Positions 44,675-53,635 are shown, numbered from the stretch's first letter. The stretch: DNA of 64,000 bases from an uncultured Elusimicrobia bacterium (GCA_903879915.1 CAIRNJ010000077.1:27800-91799), one strand, 5' to 3'. Notes: a model not told the origin generated them from the letters alone. Numbers and translations are program-made.

Positions 44675-45703
44675 ATGTTGTTGAAAATCCTGATCGGCCC
44701 CATTGCAGCCATATTACTGCCGCAATTCGCAGGTGCGACAGCATTGGATCTTTTGGGATTAGATGCCACAAGTAGCACAAAGACTTTCCACTCCGCAACC
44801 CGGGGGGGAATGGTTGATGAAAATATTCACACCTATCGTTCCACTAGGCCCGGAATCCGCTGGGATTTTGATTTTGCCTTTAAGAAATCAACCGACAAGT
44901 TTAAATGGAAAATTGATGTGCTCGTTGTAAACAAAGTACCGCAGGAAGCTGGGCACAACCATGGCAATTCTCAACCGGAACTGTTTTATTATCCAAACTG
45001 GCCAGACAAAACCATTGCCAGACTGGACAATATAACCGTGCATTCCCCGCTGCTGGATCAAGACCAGACTTTCACTATATATTTAGCCACAGTTAATTAT
45101 GCTGAACAATTAATAGCCTATGGTTCCTATACAACGGCTTATAATGGCACAACACTGTATTCAACCCTTACTCAGACTTTGGATATAAAAACTCCAGGCC
45201 TTGAGCAATTACCTAAAAATGACACGCTCTATAAATCCGACGGATGGACGCTCTCTCATCCATACAGTCATTACGGGACTACTACAACCCTTACTGCATT
45301 GAAGAATTTAGCCTCCGGGTGGAAAAATATTTCTGCAGGAGCGCAGGTTCCGGAATTCGGAAATATCAGTTTGCCCTGGGGCGGGGTCTTGGATGTTAAT
45401 AACGATTGGAAATCTCAAAATCTGAGCCATGCTTTCGGCATAGCAGCCGATGTCGGCAAAAGAAATTTTAGCAATAAGGAAAGAGCCGCCTTAGTAAAGT
45501 TGCTGTGCAACAGTGGTTTCTATGTGTACAACACAAATGAGGGGATGAAAGACCATTATCATATAGTGCATAAAAAAGAGCTTGCGCGTTTTAAGGCGCT
45601 TAAATGGCCCGCAGAATTTAGTAGCGAAGCTAATGAAACCGTTATTGCTTGCTGTACAGCCAAGCCGGGAACGCTGGATTATCAAAGGTGTGTGGGTTTT
45701 TAA
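44675..45703 (+). CDS. Secreted protein with M15/MepA-like peptidase domain
   Basis: A 342 aa protein with a signal peptide (MLLKILIGPIAAILLPQFAGA). Residues 25-170 form a beta-rich N-terminal domain of unknown type. Residues 230-298 carry ISLPWGGVLDV, SHAFGIAADVG (His252, Asp259) and EGMKDHYHIVH (His296), which is the LAS/M15-type zinc peptidase pattern (SxHxxGxAxD, later H-x-H). Such enzymes cleave peptidoglycan peptides or D-Ala-D-Ala ends. The ATG at 44675 follows the previous stop by two bases; an overlapping TTG at 44669 is possible. Role as a wall hydrolase or toxin is inference. Confidence 0.62.
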   Translation: MLLKILIGPIAAILLPQFAGATALDLLGLDATSSTKTFHSATRGGMVDENIHTYRSTRPGIRWDFDFAFKKSTDKFKWKIDVLVVNKVPQEAGHNHGNSQPELFYYPNWPDKTIARLDNITVHSPLLDQDQTFTIYLATVNYAEQLIAYGSYTTAYNGTTLYSTLTQTLDIKTPGLEQLPKNDTLYKSDGWTLSHPYSHYGTTTTLTALKNLASGWKNISAGAQVPEFGNISLPWGGVLDVNNDWKSQNLSHAFGIAADVGKRNFSNKERAALVKLLCNSGFYVYNTNEGMKDHYHIVHKKELARFKALKWPAEFSSEANETVIACCTAKPGTLDYQRCVGF

Positions 45704-45942
45704 AAAAGTGAATAGCTGAAAATCATCAATTAATCACCGGTTCCAGCACAAGAAAGGTATACACAGTCGCACCAAACCGCCCCCATCGGCTTTTGGATAC
45801 ACTTTCACGCCAAAAACAACGCTTCCCCCTTAACCATCCTCGACCACAGTATATTTATACATAAATCCCAAACGTCAAGGGCCGCAATTTGCCGGGCGCA
45901 GCGGTTTCTGTTACAATTACCGCCGGAACGGAACACCAGTCA

Positions 45943-47742
45943 ATGCTGAGCACGCTGATTAAAAAAATAGACCGCCTGGCCGCGCTGCGCTTTTTTCCCG
46001 CGCTGGCCGCCGTCTGCGCCGCGGTGCTGACCTCCCCGGAGGTGCTGAACCTTTTCTCCGGCCCTCCGGAAGGTTATTTTTACATAGGGCCGGCCGCCCA
46101 GTTCATAGACAGCGGGAAATGCCTGTTCTACGGCCTGCGCGACGCCGCCGTGGGGGGCAAGATGCCGCTGTTCAGCTTTATCGCCGCGGCTTTCCTCGAT
46201 CCCTTCTCCAGGCAGGGCACCAACGTCCTGCTGCTGCTGTTCAACTCCGGTATATACTTTCTGTGCTTCACGGCCGGGCGGGCGGGGCGCAGCGCTTTCG
46301 CCGGCCTGGCCGCGCTGCTGGCGGCCCTGGCGCTGAACCTGGCCGGCGCCGCCAATTACGAAATGGAGCAGGCGGTCTATACTTTTTTCCTCCTGCTGCT
46401 GCTGAACCTGCTGGTCCGCGGCAGGCCCGGCGGCTTTTTCAGGGCTTCGGCCCTCGGGCTGGCCGTGGGGTTCACCCTGCTGGTGCGCTCCCCGCTGTTC
46501 CTGTTCCCGGTGTTCCTGCCGGCGTGGGACTTCGCGCTGCGCAAGCTCACGGGCGGGGCCGGGCCGGCGGCGCGCCGCGGCTGGCTGGTATTTATTGCGG
46601 CGTCCTATCTGCTGCTCGGCCCCTGGCTGGGAGTAAATTATTACCTGCACGGGAAGTTCATCCCGTTCGAGGCCAACCGGGCGGACAACAACGTGATAGC
46701 GGCCGCGCTGGGCAGCGTCTATACCCTGGAGTTCGACGGCAGGGCGCTGGCCGGGCTGGGCCAGAACGACAGCGCGCTGGCCTGGGCGGCCAAAGAAACG
46801 GCCAGGCACCCGGTCAGGTCCGCCGCCGCCTTCTTTAAGCGGCTGGCCGCCATTTTAATGCTGCAGCCGCTGCTGCTGCCGCTCATCCTGGCCGCGCTGC
46901 TGTTCTACAGGACTAAAGCGACGCTGGCGGCCTTCCCGCTAATCGTATATTTCGTGATCATACACGCCCTGCTGGCCGTGGAGGCCCGCTACCTTTACCC
47001 GCTCAGGTTCTTCGCCGCGTTCCTGATAGGCGGCGCCGTTTTCAGGTTCGCGGAGGGCCGCCGGGAAACGCGGGCCGCGGCTGGGCCGCGCGCGCCGTTC
47101 TGCGCCGCGCTGGTCTTCACGGCCGCCGCCGAGCTGCTGCTGCTGGCCTATCCCTTCCGGGCGGCCGCGGGCCGCGGCGCGGCAATGGACAGGGCCGTAC
47201 GCAGGTTCCCCGGCGACGCCTGGCTGCGCCTGAAGCAGGGGGAATTCTTTTTCTCGCAGGGCAGGCCCGGCGAAGGCCTGGCCGCTTTGCGGGAGGCCTG
47301 CGCGAAGGCGGGCGGCAGGGACGCGGGCACGGCCTATATAGCGCGGACGCTGGCCGCGAAGAAAAAGGACGAGCTGGCGCCGCCGCCGGCTTCCGTGCCC
47401 GGGCTGGACCTGACGGCGCTGTATATCGTTAAAGCGCTGAAGGAGCTTGAATTCAAGGACGCGAAAGGCGCGGAAGCTTCGCTGGCCGCGGCATACAGGT
47501 GCTGGGGAAACACGGGGAATATTTCGCACGGTCCCGCCGCGCTGCCGGAGACCGACGCAGCGCTGCTTGAAAAAGCGCGGGGCGCCAATAATATGTTCTG
47601 GGATTACTACGTCTATAAAGGGCTGGTCTACTGGGCGCCGGCCGAACGGGAACTCCTGCTGGCCCGGCTGGAAAAAATAACGCCGCTGACTCCCGAACTG
47701 GCCGCCCTGAAACGCGCGCCGGCCGCCCTCACTTTCCAATAA
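45943..47742 (+). CDS. PMT-type multi-pass membrane protein (possible glycosyltransferase)
   Basis: A 599 aa protein with about ten membrane helices in residues 10-380 and a soluble C-terminal half with helical repeats. The N-terminal loop EGYFYIGPAAQFIDSG and GNR-like AVYTFFLLLLLNLLV segments resemble the GT39/ArnT fold, but the acidic pair is less obvious than in the three TMTC-like genes. The start is ATG 45943; the frame opens earlier at 45889. It overlaps the stop of the convergent TMTC-like gene by 14 bases. Confidence 0.6.
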   Translation: MLSTLIKKIDRLAALRFFPALAAVCAAVLTSPEVLNLFSGPPEGYFYIGPAAQFIDSGKCLFYGLRDAAVGGKMPLFSFIAAAFLDPFSRQGTNVLLLLFNSGIYFLCFTAGRAGRSAFAGLAALLAALALNLAGAANYEMEQAVYTFFLLLLLNLLVRGRPGGFFRASALGLAVGFTLLVRSPLFLFPVFLPAWDFALRKLTGGAGPAARRGWLVFIAASYLLLGPWLGVNYYLHGKFIPFEANRADNNVIAAALGSVYTLEFDGRALAGLGQNDSALAWAAKETARHPVRSAAAFFKRLAAILMLQPLLLPLILAALLFYRTKATLAAFPLIVYFVIIHALLAVEARYLYPLRFFAAFLIGGAVFRFAEGRRETRAAAGPRAPFCAALVFTAAAELLLLAYPFRAAAGRGAAMDRAVRRFPGDAWLRLKQGEFFFSQGRPGEGLAALREACAKAGGRDAGTAYIARTLAAKKKDELAPPPASVPGLDLTALYIVKALKELEFKDAKGAEASLAAAYRCWGNTGNISHGPAALPETDAALLEKARGANNMFWDYYVYKGLVYWAPAERELLLARLEKITPLTPELAALKRAPAALTFQ

Positions 47743-49438
47743 CGCGTAGGAGCTCAGGCTGCACGTAAAGACCTCTTTCGCGCATCCGCTCCACGTAATA
47801 CCTGGCCTTGCCGGGGTTTTTTCTCTGATAGTTCAGCAGGGCCAGGTCGGTGTACGCCTTGGCCAGGTCCGGATTGAGCTTAATGGCCGTTTCCCAGGCG
47901 GATGCCGCCCTGTCCGGCAGCCCCGCCCCGTAATATAAGATGCCCAGGTTCAGGTAGACGTTGTCGTAACGCGGATTAAGTTCTATCTCCTTAAAATAAT
48001 TCGCTTCCGCCTCCCTGAAGTTCCCCCTGTTCATGTAAAGCAGCCCGAGGTTGCCGTGCGCCAGCCTTTCCCGCGGGTTCAGCTCCAGCGCTTTTTTCCA
48101 CATTTCCTCGGCGCCGGGCATGTTCCCGTCGAGGTAATACATCGAGCCGAGATTGTTGTAGTTGAAGGCGTAGCTGGGCGACGACGCCACCGCTTTTTTC
48201 CAGAAAGTTATTTTATCCCTGAAATTGCCGCTGTAAGAGAAAGTGAGACAGAAGAACAGGAGCAGCACCGCGGCGCCCGCCGCCGCCGCCCGCCGCCCGG
48301 ACAAGCGCAGCAGCCCGGGAATATCGAGTTCGGCCAGCAGGAAAACGAAACCGATCAGGGCCAGGTAGATCCTGTCCTCGCGGAAGTTCGCTGTCGACGC
48401 GGAGGATTGTATGAACGTGGGGGCCAGGAACAGCAGGAACCATGAAATGCCGAAAGCCACGAAACGCGGCCGCTTTGTTCTGGAAAAATAGATCATTATC
48501 CCCGTCAGCGCCGCGGCGGCCAGGCCGTACGAAAGCGGCATATCCTTCAGCACGGGCAGGATGCCGAGATGGACGGGGAAAAATATTTTGCCGAGGTAGC
48601 CGGCCAGCGCGGGAAAATTCCCGGCCAGCGAACCCGCCGCGTCGAACGCAGCGTCGCCGGTAACGGTCTTCAGGACCGACAGCCTGACCAGGAACCAGCC
48701 CGGGACCACTAGCAGCCAGCCGGCCCATAAATACAGGGAAGTCCGCCTCTCCGGCCTGGGCGCGCTTAGGAACAGCAGGAAGAAAGCGCACAGCGCGCAA
48801 AGAAAGACCGCGTTCTCCTTGGTCAGCAGCGCCAGCAGCAGGAAACCCAGGTGCGCCGCCAGCCTCCGCCAGGTCCGGACTTCGAGAAAAGCCAGGAACG
48901 AAAGAAAGCTCAGCAGCGAGAACACGGCGAGCAGGATGTCGTTCCTGCCGGGCAGCCACGCCACGGCCTGCGTAAGGACCGGGTGCACCGTGAAGAACAG
49001 GGCGTAAAAGAACGCCGCCCCGCGGCCGTAGTTCAGCTTAAGCAGCGTCAACAGCAGCAGGCAGCAGGCGGATAGATGCAGGGCCACGTTGGTGACATGG
49101 TACAACCCCGGATCTTTGCCCGCCCACAGCACGTCCAGCATGGAAACCACGGAGATCATGGGCCGGTAATAAGCGCCGCCGGCCTGCGTATTGAACACGT
49201 CCCGCCTGAAAAAATCCGGGAGATTGGCGATATTGGAGATAAAATCGAACCTGTCCAGCAGGACATTATCGTCCAGGTAGGTGAAACCGAAGGAGAACGT
49301 CCTGAAATACAGCAGCAGGCCGACGCCGACCAGCACCAGCCACGGCTTATAGGAATTTAAAAAGGCCGGCCCCGGCGAAGCGCCGCCGGCATCGGCGAGG
49401 AGTTTTTTTTGTCTGCGGCTCAATGGCGCGGGGGACAT
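47729..49438 (-). CDS. TMTC-like membrane glycosyltransferase with TPR repeats
   Basis: A 569 aa protein: about ten membrane helices, with the loop GFTYLDDNVLLDRF (acidic pair) near residue 50, GLYHVTNVALHLSACC and FFTVHPVLTQAVAWLPGRND; at the C-terminus three TPR units (AEEMWKKALELNPRERLAHGN and AASAWETAIKLNPDLAKAY). It is a paralogue of the genes at 37869 and 55475. Transfer of sugars from a lipid carrier to secreted proteins is inferred. GATAAT ends seven bases before the ATG with no Shine-Dalgarno sequence. Confidence 0.75.
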   Translation of the reverse strand: MSPAPLSRRQKKLLADAGGASPGPAFLNSYKPWLVLVGVGLLLYFRTFSFGFTYLDDNVLLDRFDFISNIANLPDFFRRDVFNTQAGGAYYRPMISVVSMLDVLWAGKDPGLYHVTNVALHLSACCLLLLTLLKLNYGRGAAFFYALFFTVHPVLTQAVAWLPGRNDILLAVFSLLSFLSFLAFLEVRTWRRLAAHLGFLLLALLTKENAVFLCALCAFFLLFLSAPRPERRTSLYLWAGWLLVVPGWFLVRLSVLKTVTGDAAFDAAGSLAGNFPALAGYLGKIFFPVHLGILPVLKDMPLSYGLAAAALTGIMIYFSRTKRPRFVAFGISWFLLFLAPTFIQSSASTANFREDRIYLALIGFVFLLAELDIPGLLRLSGRRAAAAGAAVLLLFFCLTFSYSGNFRDKITFWKKAVASSPSYAFNYNNLGSMYYLDGNMPGAEEMWKKALELNPRERLAHGNLGLLYMNRGNFREAEANYFKEIELNPRYDNVYLNLGILYYGAGLPDRAASAWETAIKLNPDLAKAYTDLALLNYQRKNPGKARYYVERMRERGLYVQPELLRVIGK

Positions 49439-49445
49439 GAACTAA

Positions 49446-49451
49446 ATTATC
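49446..49451 (-). promoter_or_regulatory. -10-like hexamer of TMTC-like gene (leaderless type)
   Basis: On the minus strand GATAAT is followed by seven bases and then the ATG at 49438. A transcript starting at the ATG is suggested. Confidence 0.35.
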
Positions 49452-49478
49452 GCAAGCTTTTCTTCCCGCCGCAAGCCG

Positions 49479-49841
49479 TTATTTGCGGGACCCTTCCGGC
49501 TTGCCCGGGTTCAGCATGGCCAGCAGGGCCGCTTCGGCCTCGCTCCTGCGGGCGAACCATTTCTGGCCTTTGCTGCCGCAAACCAGCACATAGCCGGTGG
49601 TTCTTTCGTTATGCTTGCGGTTATAGAAAAAATACTCCGCGCGGCACGGCACTTCCTGGCGGATCTTGTAGCGGTATTCTTCCATCGCCTTGTTATAGCG
49701 CAGCGCGGCCTCGCTGTTGAACCGGGAGACGCTTATCACCCGCACTACGCGGTTCCTGCGCTTTTCTTTCAGGTCAAAATTCCCGCCCACCCTGCGCCTG
49801 CAGCCGCTCAGCTCTTTTTTCAGCTCCGTTTTCGAGATCAT
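49479..49841 (-). CDS. Hypothetical protein
   Basis: A 120 aa basic protein rich in Arg, Lys and Tyr (KKELSGCRRRVGGNFDLKEKRRNRVVRV). No family is recognised. AGGAGG lies six bases before the ATG, a strong sign it is real. It is predicted soluble, with a mixed alpha/beta pattern. It is divergent from the small genes beyond and precedes the TMTC-like gene on the same strand. Confidence 0.65.
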   Translation of the reverse strand: MISKTELKKELSGCRRRVGGNFDLKEKRRNRVVRVISVSRFNSEAALRYNKAMEEYRYKIRQEVPCRAEYFFYNRKHNERTTGYVLVCGSKGQKWFARRSEAEAALLAMLNPGKPEGSRK

Positions 49842-50146
49842 ACCGCCTCCTGTCGTACAGCTTCCTTGGCCGGGGCGCGCGGTAAAAAGCGCGTCGCCGC
49901 AAGGTCCCCTTCACCCGGAACCCGCGGCAGCCGAATAATTTTTCCGAAATAGTCCCCTTGTCATAGTACTATAACGGCGCGCCATTATCAATCCCGCGCC
50001 CGGCTGGTTCTTGACTACTCGGCCTGCGCGCGCAAGCTACTCATGCCAGCGAGTACAAGTGCGCATGGCCGCTGATGGCGCGCGGGGGTATCCTATTAGT
50101 ATGAAGACGGGGCGGAAGTTGCGCCAACCAGGAGCAGGTGCGTATT
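49842..50146. other. 305-base spacer without a supported gene
   Basis: The region holds a 10-bp palindrome ATAGTACTAT (49963-49972) and GC-rich segments, but no ribosome site or convincing frame. AGGAG near 50130 belongs to the following small gene. Nothing else stands out. Confidence 0.5.
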
Positions 50147-50299
50147 ATGACCCTTATAAATGCGGCGGAGAACAAAGAATTCAAAATGTGGATGTCGGTT
50201 TCCCTCGGCCTTATCAAGGACGGCAAAATGGGCGCCACCAAAGCCCGGGCCGAACGCATCAAAACCGCGCTTACCTACACCACTAAACTGATCAATTAA
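50147..50299 (+). CDS. Small protein, 50 aa
   Basis: The frame reads MTLINAAENKEFKMWM and ends KTALTYTTKLIN. AGGAG lies 12 bases before the ATG. The composition is balanced, with Lys and Ala and no low-complexity stretch, which supports coding. It is too short for a family call; a strong GC hairpin follows nine bases after the stop. It could be a fragment of an older gene. Confidence 0.45.
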   Translation: MTLINAAENKEFKMWMSVSLGLIKDGKMGATKARAERIKTALTYTTKLIN

Positions 50300-50307
50300 A
50301 AGAAATA

Positions 50308-50338
50308 CCGCAAGCGGCCCGTCCCGGGCCGCTTGCGG
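50308..50338 (+). terminator. Long GC hairpin after small gene
   Basis: A perfect 13-bp stem (50308-50320 with 50326-50338) with loop GTCCC. No T tract follows directly, so it may act as an RNA-end or weak terminator. Confidence 0.6.
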
Positions 50339-50478
50339 CAGGTAAAGGTCTTTCTTCCCTTACAATACCCCAATACCCGGAGCGAACACGGTATTAATGT
50401 TTCCCGGCTGCCGGGCGGTGTAATACTTTTCCGCCCGGGCCGTAATATATAGTGAAGGCCAGCGGCAAAGGAGGGCGT

Positions 50479-50646
50479 ATGGAACCGGCTAATTCGGCGC
50501 CAATGAGGTTCTTGATGAGCGGCGACAGTCTGTGCGGGGACGATCTGCCGGCTTTTACCGATACGCCCGCGCCAGGCGCCGCGGGCGGTATGGATGCGGC
50601 GGACAATATCGCCGGCCCGGCCGTTCAGGCGGTACTGCCGGGGTAG
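50479..50646 (+). CDS. Small protein, 55 aa
   Basis: The ATG is preceded at five bases by AAAGGAGGG, an excellent ribosome site. The sequence (MEPANSAPMRFLMSGDSLCG, then DDLPAFTDTPAPGAAGGMDA) is Ala/Gly/Pro-rich with one Cys and a Gly-Gly pair at residues 36-37. No signal peptide. A peptide precursor is one possibility; no processing enzyme is nearby. It precedes a lipoprotein gene by 56 bases. Confidence 0.5.
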   Translation: MEPANSAPMRFLMSGDSLCGDDLPAFTDTPAPGAAGGMDAADNIAGPAVQAVLPG

Positions 50647-50702
50647 CGGCCGCGGGAAAATAAAGATCCGGCGTTTCGAATATTATTAAAGGAGAAAAGA
50701 TC

Positions 50703-51164
50703 ATGAAAAAAATAAAACTGTTGTTGCTGACCGCGGTGCTGGCGGGCTGCGCGGCGGGAGCCGCGGCCGCCGAGCTGCAGATAGCTCCGGGGTACAGGGC
50801 CGTGGTAGTACCCGTCCCTAAAGCGGAATTGCTGTTCATAAAGCCGGGCGACCGGGTGGATATGCTGGTGACCGTTCCGCGGCCGGGCGGGGAAGTGACG
50901 GCCACGCTGCTGCAGAACATCGTGGTGCTGGAGACGGTGAACAGCGGCGGCATCCAGGCCCTGGCGCTGCTGGTGAACATCAACGAAGCGCAGTACGCCA
51001 TGCTGGCCCTGGCCGGCGGCTACCAGATACATTTCGGCATCCGCGGCAAGGGCGACACCGAACTGCATCCCATGGAAGTGGCTTCTTTCCTGCACCTGTT
51101 CGGTTCCGGCGCCGGGAAAGACGCTGAAAAAGAAACGGCGCCCGAGCCCGCCAAAGCGCCCTGA
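50703..51164 (+). CDS. Lipoprotein with CpaB/RcpC-like SAF-type domain
   Basis: A 153 aa protein with a signal peptide and lipobox (LTAVLAGC, Cys16). The mature chain follows the RcpC/CpaB pattern: PVPKAELLFIKPGDRVDMLV, a central LLQNIVVLET strand, LALLVNINEAQYAMLALAGG and a C-terminal FGIRGKGD. In Flp pili CpaB helps secretin function; here it stands alone, so another periplasmic role is likely. GGAG lies close to the ATG. Confidence 0.68.
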   Translation: MKKIKLLLLTAVLAGCAAGAAAAELQIAPGYRAVVVPVPKAELLFIKPGDRVDMLVTVPRPGGEVTATLLQNIVVLETVNSGGIQALALLVNINEAQYAMLALAGGYQIHFGIRGKGDTELHPMEVASFLHLFGSGAGKDAEKETAPEPAKAP

Positions 51165-51197
51165 CGGCGGCGATTCGCCGCGCCCCGGGAATATTTG

Positions 51198-51203
51198 TAG
51201 AAT
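51198..51203 (+). promoter_or_regulatory. -10-like hexamer before gene at 51210 (leaderless type)
   Basis: TAGAAT is followed by six bases and the ATG at 51210, with no ribosome site in between. Confidence 0.4.
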
Positions 51204-51209
51204 ACCTCC

Positions 51210-51575
51210 ATGCTGCGCGAAGAGAAGAACATCCGCCAGACGCCGGGGGAACCGGCGCGCCGCTGGTGGGCCGACGAGTACTTCGACCTGATCGTCTGGC
51301 TCGAGCCCGGCGGCGCCGTTTGGGGCTTCCAGCTTTGCTACGACCGCGGCTACGCCCCGCGCGCCCTGACCTGGATAAAGGGGAAGGGCTACACGCACGA
51401 CGGCATAGACGACGGCGAGGGCAACGGGGGCGAGTCCAAAGGCTCGCCTATCCTGGTAAAGGACGGTTTTTTCGACGTGAAAAGCGTAGGCGCCAGGCTG
51501 GCCGCGGCCGCCGGGGAGCTGCCGCGGGAAATAAGCGCCGTGATACTGGAAAAAGTGAGCGGCTTCAAGTACTGA
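51210..51575 (+). CDS. Conserved hypothetical protein
   Basis: A 121 aa protein with the pattern RRWWADEYFDLIVWLEP, GFQLCYDRG, ALTWIKGKGYTHDGIDDGEG and ILVKDGFF. I recall similar short proteins in several proteobacteria but no known function. It lacks a signal peptide. It is closely linked (2-base gap) to the PduO-like gene that follows, and its ATG is preceded by a -10-like box. Confidence 0.68.
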   Translation: MLREEKNIRQTPGEPARRWWADEYFDLIVWLEPGGAVWGFQLCYDRGYAPRALTWIKGKGYTHDGIDDGEGNGGESKGSPILVKDGFFDVKSVGARLAAAAGELPREISAVILEKVSGFKY

Positions 51576-51577
51576 CT

Positions 51578-52081
51578 ATGCCGAAAAATTTCAAGCCGGA
51601 CATGGGGAAAGGCGACCTGGGCTTCACCGACCTGTTCGGCGGCCGGCGCGTGCCCAAGACCGACCGCCGCATAAAACTTAACGCGCTGCTCGACGACCTG
51701 AGCGCGCTGCTGGGCCTGCTGAAGACCGGCGCCGCCGGGGCCGCGGCGAAAAAAGAACTTACGGCCGCGCAGAAGAGCATAATAGCGGCGGCCGCCATGA
51801 TAGCGGGGCTGAAAACAGGACCGAAGCCGGATACCGCGGCCCTGGAGGGCCTGATAGCCGCGGCGGCCGCCAGGATCAAGCCTCCCAAAAAATTCGCGCT
51901 GCCGGGCGCCAACGAGACCGAGGCGCTGGCGCATTACGCCCGCGCCAAAGCGCGCGTCTGCGAGATACTCGCCTGGGAAATAAAAGCCAAGGCCCCCGCA
52001 GTATATCTCAACCGCCTCTCCGATTACCTCTTCCTCGTGGCCATAAAGCATTCCCGGGGCGGGCGCAGGGCCCGGAAATGA
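51578..52081 (+). CDS. PduO-type cob(I)alamin adenosyltransferase-like protein
   Basis: A 167 aa protein. The opening GDLGFTDLFGGRRVPKTDRR matches the PduO/MMAB signature (G-x-T-x-L-x-G-R-R-V-x-K-x-D), and the C-terminus YLNRLSDYLFLVA matches the adenosylation site helix. It would attach adenosyl to cobalamin using ATP. Ala-rich insertions and a poorly conserved middle suggest divergence. It starts two bases after the previous stop and precedes a purine permease by 7 bases. Confidence 0.68.
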   Translation: MPKNFKPDMGKGDLGFTDLFGGRRVPKTDRRIKLNALLDDLSALLGLLKTGAAGAAAKKELTAAQKSIIAAAAMIAGLKTGPKPDTAALEGLIAAAAARIKPPKKFALPGANETEALAHYARAKARVCEILAWEIKAKAPAVYLNRLSDYLFLVAIKHSRGGRRARK

Positions 52082-52088
52082 GGAGCTT

Positions 52089-53513
52089 ATGAAGGAATAC
52101 TTTAAATTCAGCGAACGCCATACCGATTTCAGAACAGAGGTCCTGTCGGGCGCGGCCACCTTCCTGACGATGGCCTATATTATTTTCGTTAACCCGGGCA
52201 TACTTTCGGCGGCCGGGGTCCCTTTCGCGGGCGCGGTCACGGCCACGGCCGCAGGCGCGGCCGTTATGAGCATCGTCATGGGCGTCGTGGCCAACAGGCC
52301 GCTGGCGCTGGCCTCCGGCATGGGCATCAACGCGGTGCTGACCTTCTCGGTCATCGGCTTCCAGCAGGCTAACGTGCCGTGGCAGGTGGGCATGTCGGTT
52401 ATTTTCATCGAGGGGCTGATCATCCTGCTGCTGGTAGTTTCGGGTTTCCGCGAAGCCGTGATGGATTCCATCCCGCTCAACCTTAAAAGGGCCATAGGCG
52501 TGGGCATAGGACTGTTCATTACGGTGATAGGCCTCAACGAGGGCGGCATAATAAGGCCGGCCCCCATCACCATGGTGGCGCTGGGAGATTTCTCGCAGCA
52601 CTACGTCTGGGTCACGCTGATCGGTTTTTTCGCCACGGCTTTTTTCATGGCCTCCAGGGTCAAAGGCGACATCCTCTGGGGGATAGTGGCCGCCGCGGGC
52701 GCCGCGCTGCTGCTGGGCGTCACCGCCGTGCCGCACGCCGCCTTCGCCGCGCCGGACCTCGTCACTTTCTTCGCGCCGTTCCAGACGGTGAACGGTAAGC
52801 TGGCGCTGACGCAGGCGCTGGCCCCGGGCCTGCTGTTCGCCATCTTCGCCATCATGCTCACCGACTTTTTCGACACGATGGGCACGGTGGTGGCCGTGGG
52901 CGAGCAGGCCGGCTTCGTCAACGCCGACGGCAGCGTGTGCGACATTAAAAAAATACTGATAGTGGACTCCGCCGCGGCCGCCGTGGGCGGGCTGTTCGGC
53001 GCCAGCTCCATAACCACCTACATCGAATCGGCGGCCGGCGTGGCCGAGGGCGGCAGGACCGGCTTCTCGGCGGCGGTGACCGGGCTGCTGTTCGGGCTGT
53101 GCGCTTTCTTCGCCCCGCTGATCCAGATGATAGGCGGTGGCTACCGGCTGCCCAACGCCGCCCATTACGGCCTGCTGGTGAACAGCGGCTTCACCCCGCC
53201 CGCCGACGTGCTGCCGGGCGGCTCGGGGGATTATTTCGTCTACCCGATCACGGCCGGGGCGCTGGTGATAGTGGGCTCGCTGATGATGAAGACCGTGCGG
53301 GAGATAGACTGGGACGAATTCGACGAGGCCCTGCCGGCCTTCCTGACCATGATAGGCATACCGCTGACCTACAACATCAGCAACGGCATCGGCTTCGGCT
53401 TCATCAGCTACGTGGGGATAAAAATGGCCAGGCGCAAATTCGGCCAGATACACCCGCTGATGTACGTGGTAAGCCTGGCCTTCCTTATTTCCTTTATCCT
53501 GGCGTCTAAATAA
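52089..53513 (+). CDS. NCS2 purine permease (AzgA-like)
   Basis: A 474 aa membrane protein with about 12-14 helices. The AzgA-type motifs ASGMGINAVLTF, VIGLNEGGII and the SITTYIESAAGVAEGGRTG (as ASSITTYIESAAGVAEG) are present. It should take up adenine, guanine or hypoxanthine with protons. GGAG precedes the ATG. The preceding genes share its strand; co-transcription is possible. Confidence 0.88.
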   Translation: MKEYFKFSERHTDFRTEVLSGAATFLTMAYIIFVNPGILSAAGVPFAGAVTATAAGAAVMSIVMGVVANRPLALASGMGINAVLTFSVIGFQQANVPWQVGMSVIFIEGLIILLLVVSGFREAVMDSIPLNLKRAIGVGIGLFITVIGLNEGGIIRPAPITMVALGDFSQHYVWVTLIGFFATAFFMASRVKGDILWGIVAAAGAALLLGVTAVPHAAFAAPDLVTFFAPFQTVNGKLALTQALAPGLLFAIFAIMLTDFFDTMGTVVAVGEQAGFVNADGSVCDIKKILIVDSAAAAVGGLFGASSITTYIESAAGVAEGGRTGFSAAVTGLLFGLCAFFAPLIQMIGGGYRLPNAAHYGLLVNSGFTPPADVLPGGSGDYFVYPITAGALVIVGSLMMKTVREIDWDEFDEALPAFLTMIGIPLTYNISNGIGFGFISYVGIKMARRKFGQIHPLMYVVSLAFLISFILASK

Positions 53514-53635
53514 GCGCGGGACCCGCCGCGGCAGCCCGCCCGTTAAGAGCCCCGGCCGAACTGCCCGGGGCCGGCCTGAGCCTTCCGGCCCTTGCTAATT
53601 GCTCCCGGCCTACTAAAATATCTATAGGCAACTAT

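Larger units (their letters stand above)
42960..45880. other. AT-rich island, likely horizontally acquired
   Basis: Base composition shifts sharply from the GC-rich surroundings to AT-rich DNA at about 42960 and back at about 45880. Codons ending in A or T dominate in the two genes inside (43359 and 44675). No integrase, tRNA or flanking direct repeat was found by eye. Confidence 0.65.
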
